The notes beneath the pieces are model-generated. The model had not been told where the DNA came from and made no database searches. It saw only the letters and a list, made by a program, of their open reading frames with translations. DNA of 64,000 nucleotides from JANQSS01 sp965249735. Its GTDB lineage: Bacteria > Bacteroidota > Bacteroidia > Chitinophagales > Saprospiraceae. Each line of letters opens with the position of its first letter. The first letter of the stretch is position 1. The stretch spans positions 186,001-250,000 of the forward strand of contig CBDFMS010000025.1 in NCBI GenBank assembly GCA_965249735.1. The letters are read 5' to 3'. A program made the position numbers and the translations under genes. Shown here one piece after another: positions 27,538 to 36,075 of this stretch.

Positions 27538-29106
27538 ATGAATTTCAAAACGCGATTTCTTCCTTTTCATTGCTTTGCTAAACGAGTCTTCATTCTTGGA
27601 GCACTCTTTATCACTTGTATCACTATGGATGCCGGAGCTCAGGAATTTGAGCCTTCGACTTCGAGCCCGTACAACACCATATTTACGCATTTATACTTTC
27701 TCCAGCCTGACAGCTATTTTCCGGGGTATGCGGCTGAAGCCATCGATCCCGGTGCAGTGGCAGATAGTTCTGAAAGAATACTAAGAAGTATACAACTCAA
27801 ACAAATATTGGATGGCGAAGGCTTGTTCGTCAACTTGGAGAGGCTACCAAAACAAATGGATTTTGTGGATTCAACGAAAGGCAAGTCAGAATACACTCTA
27901 TTTCCAACCCAAAAACCACAAATCTATTTAACGCGGAATGGGGACAACTGGTACTACTCTCCTCAGACAATCAAGCTCATTCCTGAGATGCATCGAAAAT
28001 TATTTCCTCTCGGATCGACATTTCTCATGAATTTGTTTCCCGCTTTTGGCCATAAGACTTTTCTCGGCATGGCAATCTGGCAATATTCCGGGATATTAAT
28101 CATAATGCTTTTGGCCGGTGTATTCTACTGGTTGGCGAGGCGATTACTTCAGCCTTTCGTCCGGCGTATTCTCAGGAGGTGGCTATCAGGCAATGGAGAT
28201 GAACAAATCAAACATATTGACAAACTGGCTTCAGGCTTGGGGCTTTTACTCCTTTTACAGGCCTTAAGGTATGTTGTTCCGATGCTATTACTTCCTATTA
28301 AAACCAGTGTGGTCATCACAACAGCCATTAGTATCCTACAAATCTTGTGTGTGGCGCTCGTTTTGATTCGATTGACCAATTTCTTTGTATACCATCTGCA
28401 AATGGTAGTGGGTCGCACAGAAAGTAAAATGGACGACCAGCTGCTTCCTTTGGTCAAAAAGATTGTCCATCTGGTCATTTTAGCTGCTGCCATTTTACAA
28501 ATATTAAGCCTGCTCGATGTAAATGTAACTGCTCTTATCGCCGGAGTCTCGATCGGAGGTCTGGCCATTGCGCTAGCGGCCCAGGATGCAGTGAAGAATT
28601 TTATCGGGTCAATCATGATTTTTGCGGATAAACCCTTTCAAATTGGAGACTACATTGTCGGAAGTGGGTTCGAAGGCCAGGTTGACGAAGTGGGATTCAG
28701 GACAACACGGATAAAATCCATTGACACCTCAATTATTGCCGTGCCGAATGGAACATTGGCAAATATGAATATTCAGAACCTCGGTGTCCGGAGTATGCGT
28801 TTGTTCAATACCGTAATAAATATCACTTATGATGCACAACCGGAACAATTAAAAGGATTTGTATCAGACTTGAAACAACTGATTCTTGACCATCCCCGAC
28901 TTGATAATGATGTATATTATGTGCACGTCAAGGAAATGGCCGAATCCTCAATTAATGTCATGTTTAGAGCATACCTGGATGTTCCGGGCTATGCAGATGA
29001 ACTTGCTATCAAAGAAGAACTAATTTATTCTATCATGGAACTGGCGAACAAAAATGGACTGGAATTTGCCTTTCCAAGTCGAACCGTATATAATAAAAGT
29101 GAATGA
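27538..29106 (+). CDS. MscS-family mechanosensitive channel with an N-terminal periplasmic extension
   Basis: This 522-residue inner-membrane protein opens under membrane tension and releases solutes. It has a signal peptide (1-35), a periplasmic region of about 140 residues, then about five membrane helices. The pore-lining helix is recognisable as ALIAGVSIGGLAIALAAQDAV (segment about 333-353), followed by the beta-domain markers FADKPFQIGD, GQVDEVGFRTT and VPNGTLANMNI. The C-terminal alpha/beta domain is complete. It is longer than E. coli MscS because of the extension, resembling the medium-sized MscS proteins common in Bacteroidota. An octamer repeat array begins at its stop codon. Confidence 0.93.
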   Translation: MNFKTRFLPFHCFAKRVFILGALFITCITMDAGAQEFEPSTSSPYNTIFTHLYFLQPDSYFPGYAAEAIDPGAVADSSERILRSIQLKQILDGEGLFVNLERLPKQMDFVDSTKGKSEYTLFPTQKPQIYLTRNGDNWYYSPQTIKLIPEMHRKLFPLGSTFLMNLFPAFGHKTFLGMAIWQYSGILIIMLLAGVFYWLARRLLQPFVRRILRRWLSGNGDEQIKHIDKLASGLGLLLLLQALRYVVPMLLLPIKTSVVITTAISILQILCVALVLIRLTNFFVYHLQMVVGRTESKMDDQLLPLVKKIVHLVILAAAILQILSLLDVNVTALIAGVSIGGLAIALAAQDAVKNFIGSIMIFADKPFQIGDYIVGSGFEGQVDEVGFRTTRIKSIDTSIIAVPNGTLANMNIQNLGVRSMRLFNTVINITYDAQPEQLKGFVSDLKQLILDHPRLDNDVYYVHVKEMAESSINVMFRAYLDVPGYADELAIKEELIYSIMELANKNGLEFAFPSRTVYNKSE

Positions 29107-29157
29107 GTGTTGGAAGTGCCGGAGTGCCGTAGTACCGGAGTGCCTTAGTGCTGGAGT
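29106..29157 (+). repeat. Left octamer array (AGTGCCGG-type units) before the S23 gene
   Basis: Six near-copies of an 8-bp unit run head to tail: AGTGTTGG, (A), AGTGCCGG, AGTGCCGT, AGTACCGG, AGTGCCTT, AGTGCTGG, then AGT. The array begins on the last base of the mscS stop codon. A 29-bp stretch (29121-29149) matches the reverse complement of 29646-29674 at 26 positions, so the array is the left half of an inverted pair around the S23 gene. Confidence 0.85.
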
Positions 29158-29228
29158 AAAATGTCTGAAGTTGTGGATATAAAATTTATTCCAATCTTTC
29201 GGGAATTTCAAAAAAGTTGAAAGGAGGT

Positions 29229-29285
29229 GGGTATATTTTAAGTATTGGTGACACTTAATTGTATTGTCTGACTTAAGACTTACCC
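29229..29285 (+). repeat. Imperfect inverted repeat abutting the S23 start codon
   Basis: A 15-base arm at 29229-29243 (beginning GGGTATATTTTAAGT) pairs with 29271-29285 at 12 of 15 positions. The right arm ends on the base before the ATG at 29286, so a folded leader would sit directly against the start codon. The left arm also overlaps the only purine-rich, ribosome-site-like stretch (GGAGGTGGG, 29223-29231). Confidence 0.4.
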
Positions 29286-29633
29286 ATGAAAATTACAAAA
29301 TTTGAGGATTTAATTGCCTGGCAGAAAGCTATGGACTTATGTGAGTTGATTTATCGCCATGGTATTCAGATGAATGATTATACTTTCAGAAATCAATTCC
29401 AACATGCAGCCCTTTCTATTTCCAACAATATTGCAGAAGGATTTAACCGGCACACGAATCCCGACTTCAGGCGATTTCTTTTTTATGCCAAAGGATCATG
29501 CTCAGAGGTAAAATCAATGGCTTATCTCGCCGAACGAATTCAATATTTGAATGCGAAGGGATCTCATCAAATTCTTGATCGATGTGATGAACTTATACTT
29601 ATCATCAAAGGATTAATTCGACGAATAAGTTGA
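29286..29633 (+). CDS. Four-helix-bundle protein of the S23 (23S rRNA intervening-sequence) family
   Basis: This 115-residue soluble all-helical protein has the family pattern: FEDLIAWQKAMDL (6-18), then FRNQFQHAALSISNNIAEG (38-56), FRRFLFYAKGSCSEV (65-79) and a last long helix. S23 proteins were first seen in intervening sequences of 23S rRNA genes and form pentameric bundles; a relative, Avd, works with diversity-generating retroelements. No reverse transcriptase or rRNA is in this window. The gene is enclosed by inverted octamer arrays, between two unrelated housekeeping genes, and looks like an inserted cassette. Its function here is unknown. Confidence 0.9.
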   Translation: MKITKFEDLIAWQKAMDLCELIYRHGIQMNDYTFRNQFQHAALSISNNIAEGFNRHTNPDFRRFLFYAKGSCSEVKSMAYLAERIQYLNAKGSHQILDRCDELILIIKGLIRRIS

Positions 29634-29674
29634 CTCTACTATAGAACTATGACACTCCGGTACTATGGCACTCC
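29633..29674 (-). repeat. Right octamer array, inverted relative to the left one
   Basis: Read on the minus strand the units are AGTGCCAT, AGTACCGG, AGTGTCAT, AGTTCTAT and AGTAGAGT, each 8 bp. The array begins at the last base of the S23 stop codon and extends into the 3' end of ddl. The ddl stop codon (29647-29649) and the last seven ddl codons lie inside it. Confidence 0.85.
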
Positions 29675-30642
29675 TCTATCAAAGAAGTCAGCATTTGTTC
29701 CATCGTCCATCCATAAGCACGCACCTGCTGAGGGTAAAGGCTTTGCAGTGTCATCCCGGGAATTGTATTTACCTCAATGACATAAAATAAGCGGTCTTTG
29801 AGAATATAATCCACGCGGACCATACCCCGGCAATTTAGCGCCTTATAAATGCGACTTGTGATGGTTTGACAGGCATGCGTCAATTTATCCGATAAATCAG
29901 CAGGAGTAATTTCATCACTGGCATTTTCATATTTCGCTTCAAAATCAAAATATTCGTTGTACGAAACTATTTCGGTCACTGGAAACGTGTGAATTTGTCC
30001 TTTTAATTTAATCGCACCACAAGTGAATTCTCGTCCTTTCAAGAATTCTTCAATAATTAATTCGTCGTCGTATTCAAATCCAAACTGGATGGCAGCTGCA
30101 AGTTCCTTCTTCTTTTTTACTTTGGAAATTCCATAACTTGATCCATTATTATTTGGCTTTACAAATAAAGGCAAGCCTAATTCGAGAATCCGTTTTTTGT
30201 CAAAATCTTCATCCTGACGAATTAATTTAGATTTCGCTGATAATACACCAAAGTCCTTCAACACATAATTACACATGTACTTATTAAATGTGAGGGAAGA
30301 AACAAAGGTATCGCAAGTTGATATAGGAATATTCAAGCTCTCAAAATAGCCCTGGACGTGTCCGTTTTCTGCCGGGTCCCCGTGAATGATGATTAATGCA
30401 AAATCAAATTGAATTTTGATTCCGTTTAATGTCAATGAAAAATCATTGCGATCAATCGATTGATTACTTTCACGATGATACCACCGGTCACGATCAACAA
30501 GTATCACATAGGTCTGATAGATCTCCTCATTGAGGTTTTCTTCAACATGACTGGCACTTTTCAGACTAACAGAACGCTCGGCTCCGTATCCGCCTGTAAG
30601 TAAAGCAATATTTTTCTTCACGAACTTCGTAGCTTTAGACAT
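29647..30642 (-). CDS. ddl: D-alanine--D-alanine ligase
   Basis: Ddl joins two D-alanines with ATP for peptidoglycan precursor synthesis in the cytoplasm. From the ATG at 30642 it has 331 residues; a start at 30654 would add MYIC. Family features are NIALLTGGYGAERSVSLKSA near the N-terminus, HGDPAENGHVQGYFE, the ATP-grasp strands FVKPNNNGSSYGISKV and IIEEFLKGREFT, and the metal-site end YVIEVNTIPGMT. The last seven residues (CHSTGVS) and the stop codon are encoded by the right octamer array, so the original C-terminus may have been replaced. The catalytic core is untouched, and it should be active. Confidence 0.95.
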   Translation of the reverse strand: MSKATKFVKKNIALLTGGYGAERSVSLKSASHVEENLNEEIYQTYVILVDRDRWYHRESNQSIDRNDFSLTLNGIKIQFDFALIIIHGDPAENGHVQGYFESLNIPISTCDTFVSSLTFNKYMCNYVLKDFGVLSAKSKLIRQDEDFDKKRILELGLPLFVKPNNNGSSYGISKVKKKKELAAAIQFGFEYDDELIIEEFLKGREFTCGAIKLKGQIHTFPVTEIVSYNEYFDFEAKYENASDEITPADLSDKLTHACQTITSRIYKALNCRGMVRVDYILKDRLFYVIEVNTIPGMTLQSLYPQQVRAYGWTMEQMLTSLIEECHSTGVS

Positions 30643-30670
30643 ACAAATATACATTATAATTTTTTTTAAT

Positions 30671-31417
30671 ATGTTGTTTAGAGTCGTTCAGTTAACAGAT
30701 GTTCACCTTGGAGGAGAAGGAGCTACAACTTTTGATGTGAATGGTCGGCAACGTTTTCTTGACGTATTAGAGGAGATTGTCAAATTATCACCTGACACCA
30801 TATGGCTGACCGGGGACCTTTGCCTGGATGATCCGGATCCGGAAATATATCCATGGGTTAAATCCAAATTGGACGCCTTACAAATACCATACTATGTGAT
30901 AGCAGGAAACCATGACGATAGCATCACGCTGGCTAAAACATTTCATCCGACTCACCTGAACAATAGGGAACTGTATTATTCAAAACGCCTGGGTGGCCAT
31001 TTCATTGTATTCTTAGATACAGCCAGAGGGCGGTTAACCAATGTGCAATGGGACTGGTTTGAAAAAGAGATTGACAACCTTTCAGAAACCTTGCACATCG
31101 TCATGCACCATCCGCCTGTGTATGCAGGCGTACCACATATGGATAATCGCCATGCCTTCATCGAGCAAGAGCGATTTATTGATTTAATGGAATGCCGTGA
31201 TCATCCGATTCATATTTATTGTGGCCATTACCATACAGCGCGTTATTTACGAACGGGCAATATGCATATTCATATTGCGCCATCAACATTATTTCAAATT
31301 AATCCTTATCAACATGAATTTGCCATGGAATCGACTCAGGGTGGAATACAAATTATAGACCTTGACGAAGATCGGGTAGCTGCTAGCATTAGATGGCTTA
31401 TTAATTTGGAGTCGTGA
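30671..31417 (+). CDS. Metallophosphoesterase, CpdA-like
   Basis: This 248-residue cytoplasmic enzyme is of the calcineurin-like phosphoesterase superfamily. All metal-binding blocks are present: LTDVH (Asp10, His12), TGDL (Asp49), AGNHDD (Asn80, His81), VMHHPP and CGHYHTA. The order, spacing and length resemble class III cyclic nucleotide phosphodiesterases (CpdA), so hydrolysis of cyclic AMP or a similar phosphodiester is possible but not shown. It is divergent from ddl across a 28-bp gap and overlaps ogt by four bases (GTGA). Confidence 0.88.
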   Translation: MLFRVVQLTDVHLGGEGATTFDVNGRQRFLDVLEEIVKLSPDTIWLTGDLCLDDPDPEIYPWVKSKLDALQIPYYVIAGNHDDSITLAKTFHPTHLNNRELYYSKRLGGHFIVFLDTARGRLTNVQWDWFEKEIDNLSETLHIVMHHPPVYAGVPHMDNRHAFIEQERFIDLMECRDHPIHIYCGHYHTARYLRTGNMHIHIAPSTLFQINPYQHEFAMESTQGGIQIIDLDEDRVAASIRWLINLES

Positions 31418-31947
31418 TACATATAAAAACCATAAGTACTCCCGTCGGCGATATGCTAGTCGGTGTTCATGGGGATAAAATGTGTCTTCTGGAATTTCAG
31501 ATTCCTGACCGATTAGATTTCCAGAAACAGCGAATCAACAAATATTTTGACGGACCAATTGAAGTCAAGGAACATCCTCTTTTTGAAATGATTGAGGAAC
31601 AATTGCAAGCCTATTTCGATGGAGAATTAAAATCCTTTTCGATTCCCCTTGATCTGACAGGCGGAGATTTCCAATCCACAATCTGGAATTTGTTAACACA
31701 GATACCATATGGTAAGACTATTTCCTATGGTCAATTAGCCGTGATGGCGGGTGATCAAAAAAAAGTCAGGGCTGTTGGCCGAGCCAATGGTGAAAACCGC
31801 ATAGCCATCGTTGTACCATGTCACCGAGTAATTGGGGCTGATGGCTCCCTTATCGGATATGGCGGAGAACTTTGGCGGAAGCAACTATTACTCGATCTGG
31901 AACGAAAATTTTCAGGACAGCCGGTTCAGGCAGTTTTTGATTTCTGA
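31414..31947 (+). CDS. ogt: Methylated-DNA--protein-cysteine methyltransferase
   Basis: Ogt repairs O6-alkylguanine by moving the alkyl group onto its own cysteine. The 177-residue frame has the N-terminal domain (1-82) and the catalytic DNA-binding domain with the active site PCHRV (Cys136), the recognition helix TISYGQLAVMAG and the helix end RAVGRANGENRIAI. The start is a GTG at 31414 overlapping the upstream stop (GTGA). Its 3' end overlaps the convergent O-antigen-ligase-like gene by 22 bp. The family call is secure. Confidence 0.95.
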   Translation: MIHIKTISTPVGDMLVGVHGDKMCLLEFQIPDRLDFQKQRINKYFDGPIEVKEHPLFEMIEEQLQAYFDGELKSFSIPLDLTGGDFQSTIWNLLTQIPYGKTISYGQLAVMAGDQKKVRAVGRANGENRIAIVVPCHRVIGADGSLIGYGGELWRKQLLLDLERKFSGQPVQAVFDF

Positions 31948-33383
31948 CGATTCAATAATACTGTGCCACGAACGAGCAGCGCCAGAGAAAAGAGAAAGAG
32001 CGTGCCTACCTTATCTGTTTCCAACATGTCATTCATAAGCGAAATGATGAGCGTAATAGTCATGGATCCAAGCGCTGCTAATATTAATCGCTTTTCTATT
32101 TTATCCTTTAATCGGTGATATATCTTTTGGCCAAAAGCAAATGCTGCAAGGACTAATCCAATAAAAATAATCAATCCGGGAAAGCCTTGCTCCACCAGCA
32201 ACATTAAATAATAATTATGGATACCCGATCGATCTTCATTGTCACTCACATAAGTCGTAAAAGACGTTACTGCAAAAGGGCGGTAAAATGCATAAAAGTT
32301 TGCCGGACCATAACCCAATAAAGGCCGTTCTTTCATCATTCGATATCCGGCAATCCATCTGTAAAACCGCTCCATCGTAGACAAATCTTCTAATCTGTAA
32401 GTGGCCGATAAAACATCATCAAAATTCTGATGTTGAATGGTGGTCTCGTAATTTGGGGCATATGCCAGGTAACCATATTTTCGAACCATCGATACACTCA
32501 ACAAGATCGCAACGACCATTGCAACTAAGCTTGCGTGAATGACCAATTTCATTCTGACAATAACGTAGAATATCGGACAAAGAACGGAAGCTATAATCGC
32601 GGCACGCGTATAAGTGAAATATAAAGCGATAAGCAACACAAAAAATATACTTAGCAATAGTATCCGTCGATTCTGAAATTTTCTGGTTGTGGCCATCCAA
32701 TAGAAATATGGTAAACTAATAGCCAGCAAGCAAGCATAGTTGACATGATTCCGATAAAATGGCCATAAAACAAAATTGATCGAATCATAGGTAAAGCTTT
32801 CTAATCCATGTCGGATAAGAATTACAAATACAGAAAACAACAATCCGGCAAAGAAATAGGTGAATAGTCGATTTACATCTCTGGCGGTTTTAATAAAATA
32901 AAGGGTCATAAAAAAAAGTGCGATCACATACCAGGAACGGGCTAAAAAATATTTAAACGATTGAAGTATATTCTGAGAAGTGACGGTTGTAATGAGCACC
33001 CAACCAAGCATTGAAAGCACCAAAATGGTTATTGGATGATATACATAAACTGCAGGTATTTTATTCCAATTAAAAATAAATATCAGCCCACCAATCAGGG
33101 TCAACAACCACATGAATTGTTCTGTAGGAAGATCTGTCCCCAAACCCATTGGTAAATATACTTCAGTCGATAACGGTATACATAAGAAAAGAAGCAAGTG
33201 AATTCTTCGAATATCACTGAGGAGTACACTTCCCAACAAAAACAAAACTATCGGAATAAAACTCAATATGGATTGCGTGGCGATAAAAGCCCAACATGAT
33301 ATAGCCACCAGGACAACATACAACTTAGGCATGATTCCTTGCGGCAATAATTTAGTTTCCCGAACCTCCAATACAGAATTCAT
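31926..33383 (-). CDS. O-antigen ligase/polymerase-like (Wzy_C) membrane protein
   Basis: This 485-residue inner-membrane protein has about eleven transmembrane helices and one large periplasmic loop (about 320-390) containing the Wzy_C marker SGIHNYYLMLLVEQGFPG just before a helix. Such proteins either polymerise O-unit repeats or join glycans to lipid A or other acceptors; sequence alone does not separate the two. The start codon overlaps the stop of the wzz-like gene by one base, and a wzx-like gene lies further upstream, so a role in surface polysaccharide assembly is well supported by context. Confidence 0.85.
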   Translation of the reverse strand: MNSVLEVRETKLLPQGIMPKLYVVLVAISCWAFIATQSILSFIPIVLFLLGSVLLSDIRRIHLLLFLCIPLSTEVYLPMGLGTDLPTEQFMWLLTLIGGLIFIFNWNKIPAVYVYHPITILVLSMLGWVLITTVTSQNILQSFKYFLARSWYVIALFFMTLYFIKTARDVNRLFTYFFAGLLFSVFVILIRHGLESFTYDSINFVLWPFYRNHVNYACLLAISLPYFYWMATTRKFQNRRILLLSIFFVLLIALYFTYTRAAIIASVLCPIFYVIVRMKLVIHASLVAMVVAILLSVSMVRKYGYLAYAPNYETTIQHQNFDDVLSATYRLEDLSTMERFYRWIAGYRMMKERPLLGYGPANFYAFYRPFAVTSFTTYVSDNEDRSGIHNYYLMLLVEQGFPGLIIFIGLVLAAFAFGQKIYHRLKDKIEKRLILAALGSMTITLIISLMNDMLETDKVGTLFLFSLALLVRGTVLLNRQKSKTA

Positions 33384-34492
33384 TACTCTGTCATCGTTTG
33401 TTTATATCCCTCGGCTAAGATTAATCCGAGAATTGAGAAAATGAAAGCGGCAAGAACTGAACCCAACACCAAAATGGTTCGACGTGGTTTAAACTTTCTC
33501 GACGGTACTTCCGCCGGTTCAACCATGTGCAGTGCAGGTGTAGATGCATTTTTTGCAACCAATAACATATTTAAATGCACTTCGTCCCGGGCCATTTCCC
33601 CCCTTAGTGTATAATAACGGCCTTCCAGTGTCTGCAAAATCGGTTTGACTTGATTCAATTCCTGAATGCCCAGGCCTTTGGCATTTGTTGAATCCGGATC
33701 CTCTATTGCTTTTATTTGATTTTTAAGCCCAGTAATTCGAGCACGCATATTATTTAAAGTATCTCTTCGCGCACCTCTATTTGCCTTATGCCAATCATAC
33801 CGCGCCTGCTCCGATTCAAGCCTATTTTTACTCTGGGTCACCAATTCAGATATTTGAGCTATTTGATTTTCTGAATCGTATAATTGATATAATCTCTGAA
33901 GCGAGTTGATGCTGTCATTCGTAATATTTATAGTATTCCTTGCATCATCTATTCTCTGTTCGAGTGATTTAATAAAATTATCCTGACTTGATTTGATAAT
34001 GCCAGATACCAGTTCATTTAAAAACAAAGCAGCATCATTCGATATGGCAGCACTCATTTCCGGATTATTGTCTATAAAGGACAATTCTAACGCATCGAGG
34101 TCATTTTTTATCACTTCAAAGTTCTTATGAAATTTCTTGGCAAGTTTTTGACGACTAAGGCTCGACTCATTTTTGATATTATAATGTGTAAACAGGTCGT
34201 GCTTATCCAATAATTTGTCCAGCAAGAGGTTTGATTTACTCATTGCGATTAATCGGTCACGTTCATTATTGCCGCCATAATAGTAAGTGCGATCCGTAGT
34301 AGTCCCGAACATGACCTCAGGTCGGCTCAAATCATCACTGGCTGCATAAAAAGTAGTCGTTGCTTTATATTTATTTGGAAGCAACAGACTTATAATCACT
34401 GCACCAACAAATATCAGAGCGCAAAATTTGATTATACCTGCTTTCTTAGACAGCAATAGATTTATGATATCTTTTAGAGTTGATGTCGTCAT
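33383..34492 (-). CDS. Wzz/GNVR-type polysaccharide chain-length protein
   Basis: This 369-residue protein has a membrane helix at each end (about 19-37 and 344-364) and a long periplasmic coiled-coil region between (about 150-320), typical of Wzz polysaccharide co-polymerases. The Pro-rich lead into the last helix (EPAEVPSRKFKPRRT) matches the family. There is no cytoplasmic kinase domain. It should set the length of the polymer made by the adjacent wzy-like protein. It ends on the wzy start and lies 59 bp downstream of wzx. Confidence 0.88.
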   Translation of the reverse strand: MTTSTLKDIINLLLSKKAGIIKFCALIFVGAVIISLLLPNKYKATTTFYAASDDLSRPEVMFGTTTDRTYYYGGNNERDRLIAMSKSNLLLDKLLDKHDLFTHYNIKNESSLSRQKLAKKFHKNFEVIKNDLDALELSFIDNNPEMSAAISNDAALFLNELVSGIIKSSQDNFIKSLEQRIDDARNTINITNDSINSLQRLYQLYDSENQIAQISELVTQSKNRLESEQARYDWHKANRGARRDTLNNMRARITGLKNQIKAIEDPDSTNAKGLGIQELNQVKPILQTLEGRYYTLRGEMARDEVHLNMLLVAKNASTPALHMVEPAEVPSRKFKPRRTILVLGSVLAAFIFSILGLILAEGYKQTMTE

Positions 34493-34515
34493 TCTTTGAG
34501 TTATAATTGAGATCG

Positions 34516-34523
34516 CAAAATTA
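34516..34523 (-). promoter_or_regulatory. Candidate -7 promoter element for the wzz-like gene
   Basis: On the minus strand the site reads TAATTTTG, a match to TAnnTTTG, 24 bp before the ATG at 34492 and inside the short gap after the wzx-like gene. No clear -33 box is seen. It may allow wzz-wzy expression apart from wzx. Confidence 0.3.
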
Positions 34524-34551
34524 GAAATAATGGTGTAAGTCCATTTTGAGA

Positions 34552-35988
34552 CTAACGACGTGTAATCCGGCCGGAAAGTTGGGCAATCTGATGTCTATTG
34601 ACTACCACATACAACAAACCCAGAACGCCTGTTAGAGCAAAAAGCATCCACCACCCGGATATTGAATTCGGTCGATAGAAGAAAAACAAAAAAACAGCTG
34701 TAATCATGCCTCCAAAGGCCATTATTCGACCATAGATCATCCATTGTATACGAATCAAGTCTTTGTGATGGCACAAAAACAGGCAACCAATCGCAATATA
34801 GAATTGAGATACACAAGTTGCCCAGGAAGCTCCTTCAATACCAATCCGGGGAATCATGATCAGATTTGCACCAAAATTGAGTGCTATGCTAGTACCAAAT
34901 AAGACCATAAGCGACGTGAATTTTTTGGATGAAGTCAGCAATGTACTTGTTACAAACAGACTACTTTTAAATATGAAAGCCAACATCAATATGGCAAGGG
35001 AGGCTATGGAGCCAGTAGTTGTTGAGTCATAGAGCAGGTTCATAATCTCAACACGGTACAGTACGAGCGGAAATGCAACGACTAAGGACATACCCACAAT
35101 CATATTCAGACTACCATAGTATAAACTTTCACGTGCACTAATATTTTGCTCGAGTTCAGAAAACATGGGCAGAAGTAGTGTGGCAAAAAGAAAAGATATC
35201 ATGGCTACGGCATCATACAAGCGATATGCACTAGCATATAAGCCGGCTTCTTCCAATCCATTGCTTAGCATCTTTTCTATCATGATGGCATCAAGTCTGG
35301 TATAGAGGAACATGAGGGCAATGAGGACGCCATATGGGAAAGCTCTTCGTAAAAGCGGCCGTAATTGACTAATCTGTGGCCTAATCCACTTGACCTTTTG
35401 CTGTAACATGATCATTCCTACACCGATTGCAGCCAGGAATGAAAAAGTCTGGACCAAGACAAATGTATAAATAGTGAATTCAGCGCGGGCAGGTCCATGC
35501 AACAGAATGAGTAATACGATAAGCATCAACAATTTGTCTACTATAGACAACATGCTATCACGGAAATAAAACCCAAGACCGGAAAGATTTGCTCGAACAT
35601 ACTGTAACGTACTAATCAAAAGTACATTCATGATGACCAGCAGAAATAATCGACTGTCCAGTTCCCAGTATCCAAGGAAATAGCCTGCTATGGCCATGAA
35701 AGCCAAAAAGACAAAGGCAAGTATCACCCGTAATGAAATGACATTTGATAACAACTGGCGAAAAACAGATCGGTCCTTAGGCAATTCACTGTAAGTCAGA
35801 TTCTGTAAGCCCATATCACTTAGCAATTGGAATATATAAGCCAGGTTGAGAAAGGTGAAGTACATACCGTAGATATCGTTACCGACATGATTTTGTACCG
35901 GTATCTCCACAGCAAAAATATAAGCGGGTTTGATCAGGACATTGATGAAGACCAGCAGGATGATATTGATCAAAAAACTATTCCGCAT
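34552..35988 (-). CDS. Wzx-type polysaccharide flippase
   Basis: This 478-residue polytopic protein has about fourteen transmembrane helices and belongs to the MOP superfamily (polysaccharide biosynthesis / MATE-like). Landmarks are the N-terminal pair of helices, a charged loop with RLDAIMIEKML (about 228-238) and GIEGASWATCVSQ (about 391-403). It moves lipid-linked oligosaccharide to the periplasmic face. The first residues lack a signal peptide, as expected. No glycosyltransferase genes flank it, so the sugar-building enzymes must be elsewhere. Confidence 0.87.
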   Translation of the reverse strand: MRNSFLINIILLVFINVLIKPAYIFAVEIPVQNHVGNDIYGMYFTFLNLAYIFQLLSDMGLQNLTYSELPKDRSVFRQLLSNVISLRVILAFVFLAFMAIAGYFLGYWELDSRLFLLVIMNVLLISTLQYVRANLSGLGFYFRDSMLSIVDKLLMLIVLLILLHGPARAEFTIYTFVLVQTFSFLAAIGVGMIMLQQKVKWIRPQISQLRPLLRRAFPYGVLIALMFLYTRLDAIMIEKMLSNGLEEAGLYASAYRLYDAVAMISFLFATLLLPMFSELEQNISARESLYYGSLNMIVGMSLVVAFPLVLYRVEIMNLLYDSTTTGSIASLAILMLAFIFKSSLFVTSTLLTSSKKFTSLMVLFGTSIALNFGANLIMIPRIGIEGASWATCVSQFYIAIGCLFLCHHKDLIRIQWMIYGRIMAFGGMITAVFLFFFYRPNSISGWWMLFALTGVLGLLYVVVNRHQIAQLSGRITRR

Positions 35989-36075
35989 GACTGGTATGAG
36001 TCGAAGAAATCTGAAGGAACAGAAAGCCGGCTATTCTCGGCATGAACACCTTATTTACGCGTGCGCGCATTAAGT

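Larger units (their letters stand above)
29106..29674. mobile_element. Candidate S23 cassette bounded by inverted octamer arrays
   Basis: The unit is about 570 bp: left array, a 70-bp AT-rich stretch, a hairpin over the start, the S23 gene, and the right array. No transposase is encoded, so if it moves it must be mobilised in trans or by recombination between arrays. Evidence for mobility is the inverted flanks, the unrelated neighbours and the altered ddl end. No target-site duplication could be identified with confidence. Confidence 0.45.

Noticed and set aside
30644..30651. TATATTTG -7 match just upstream of ddl (minus strand)
   Set aside because: Transcription would start inside the second codon of ddl, and no later start codon fits, so it is unlikely to be the ddl promoter.
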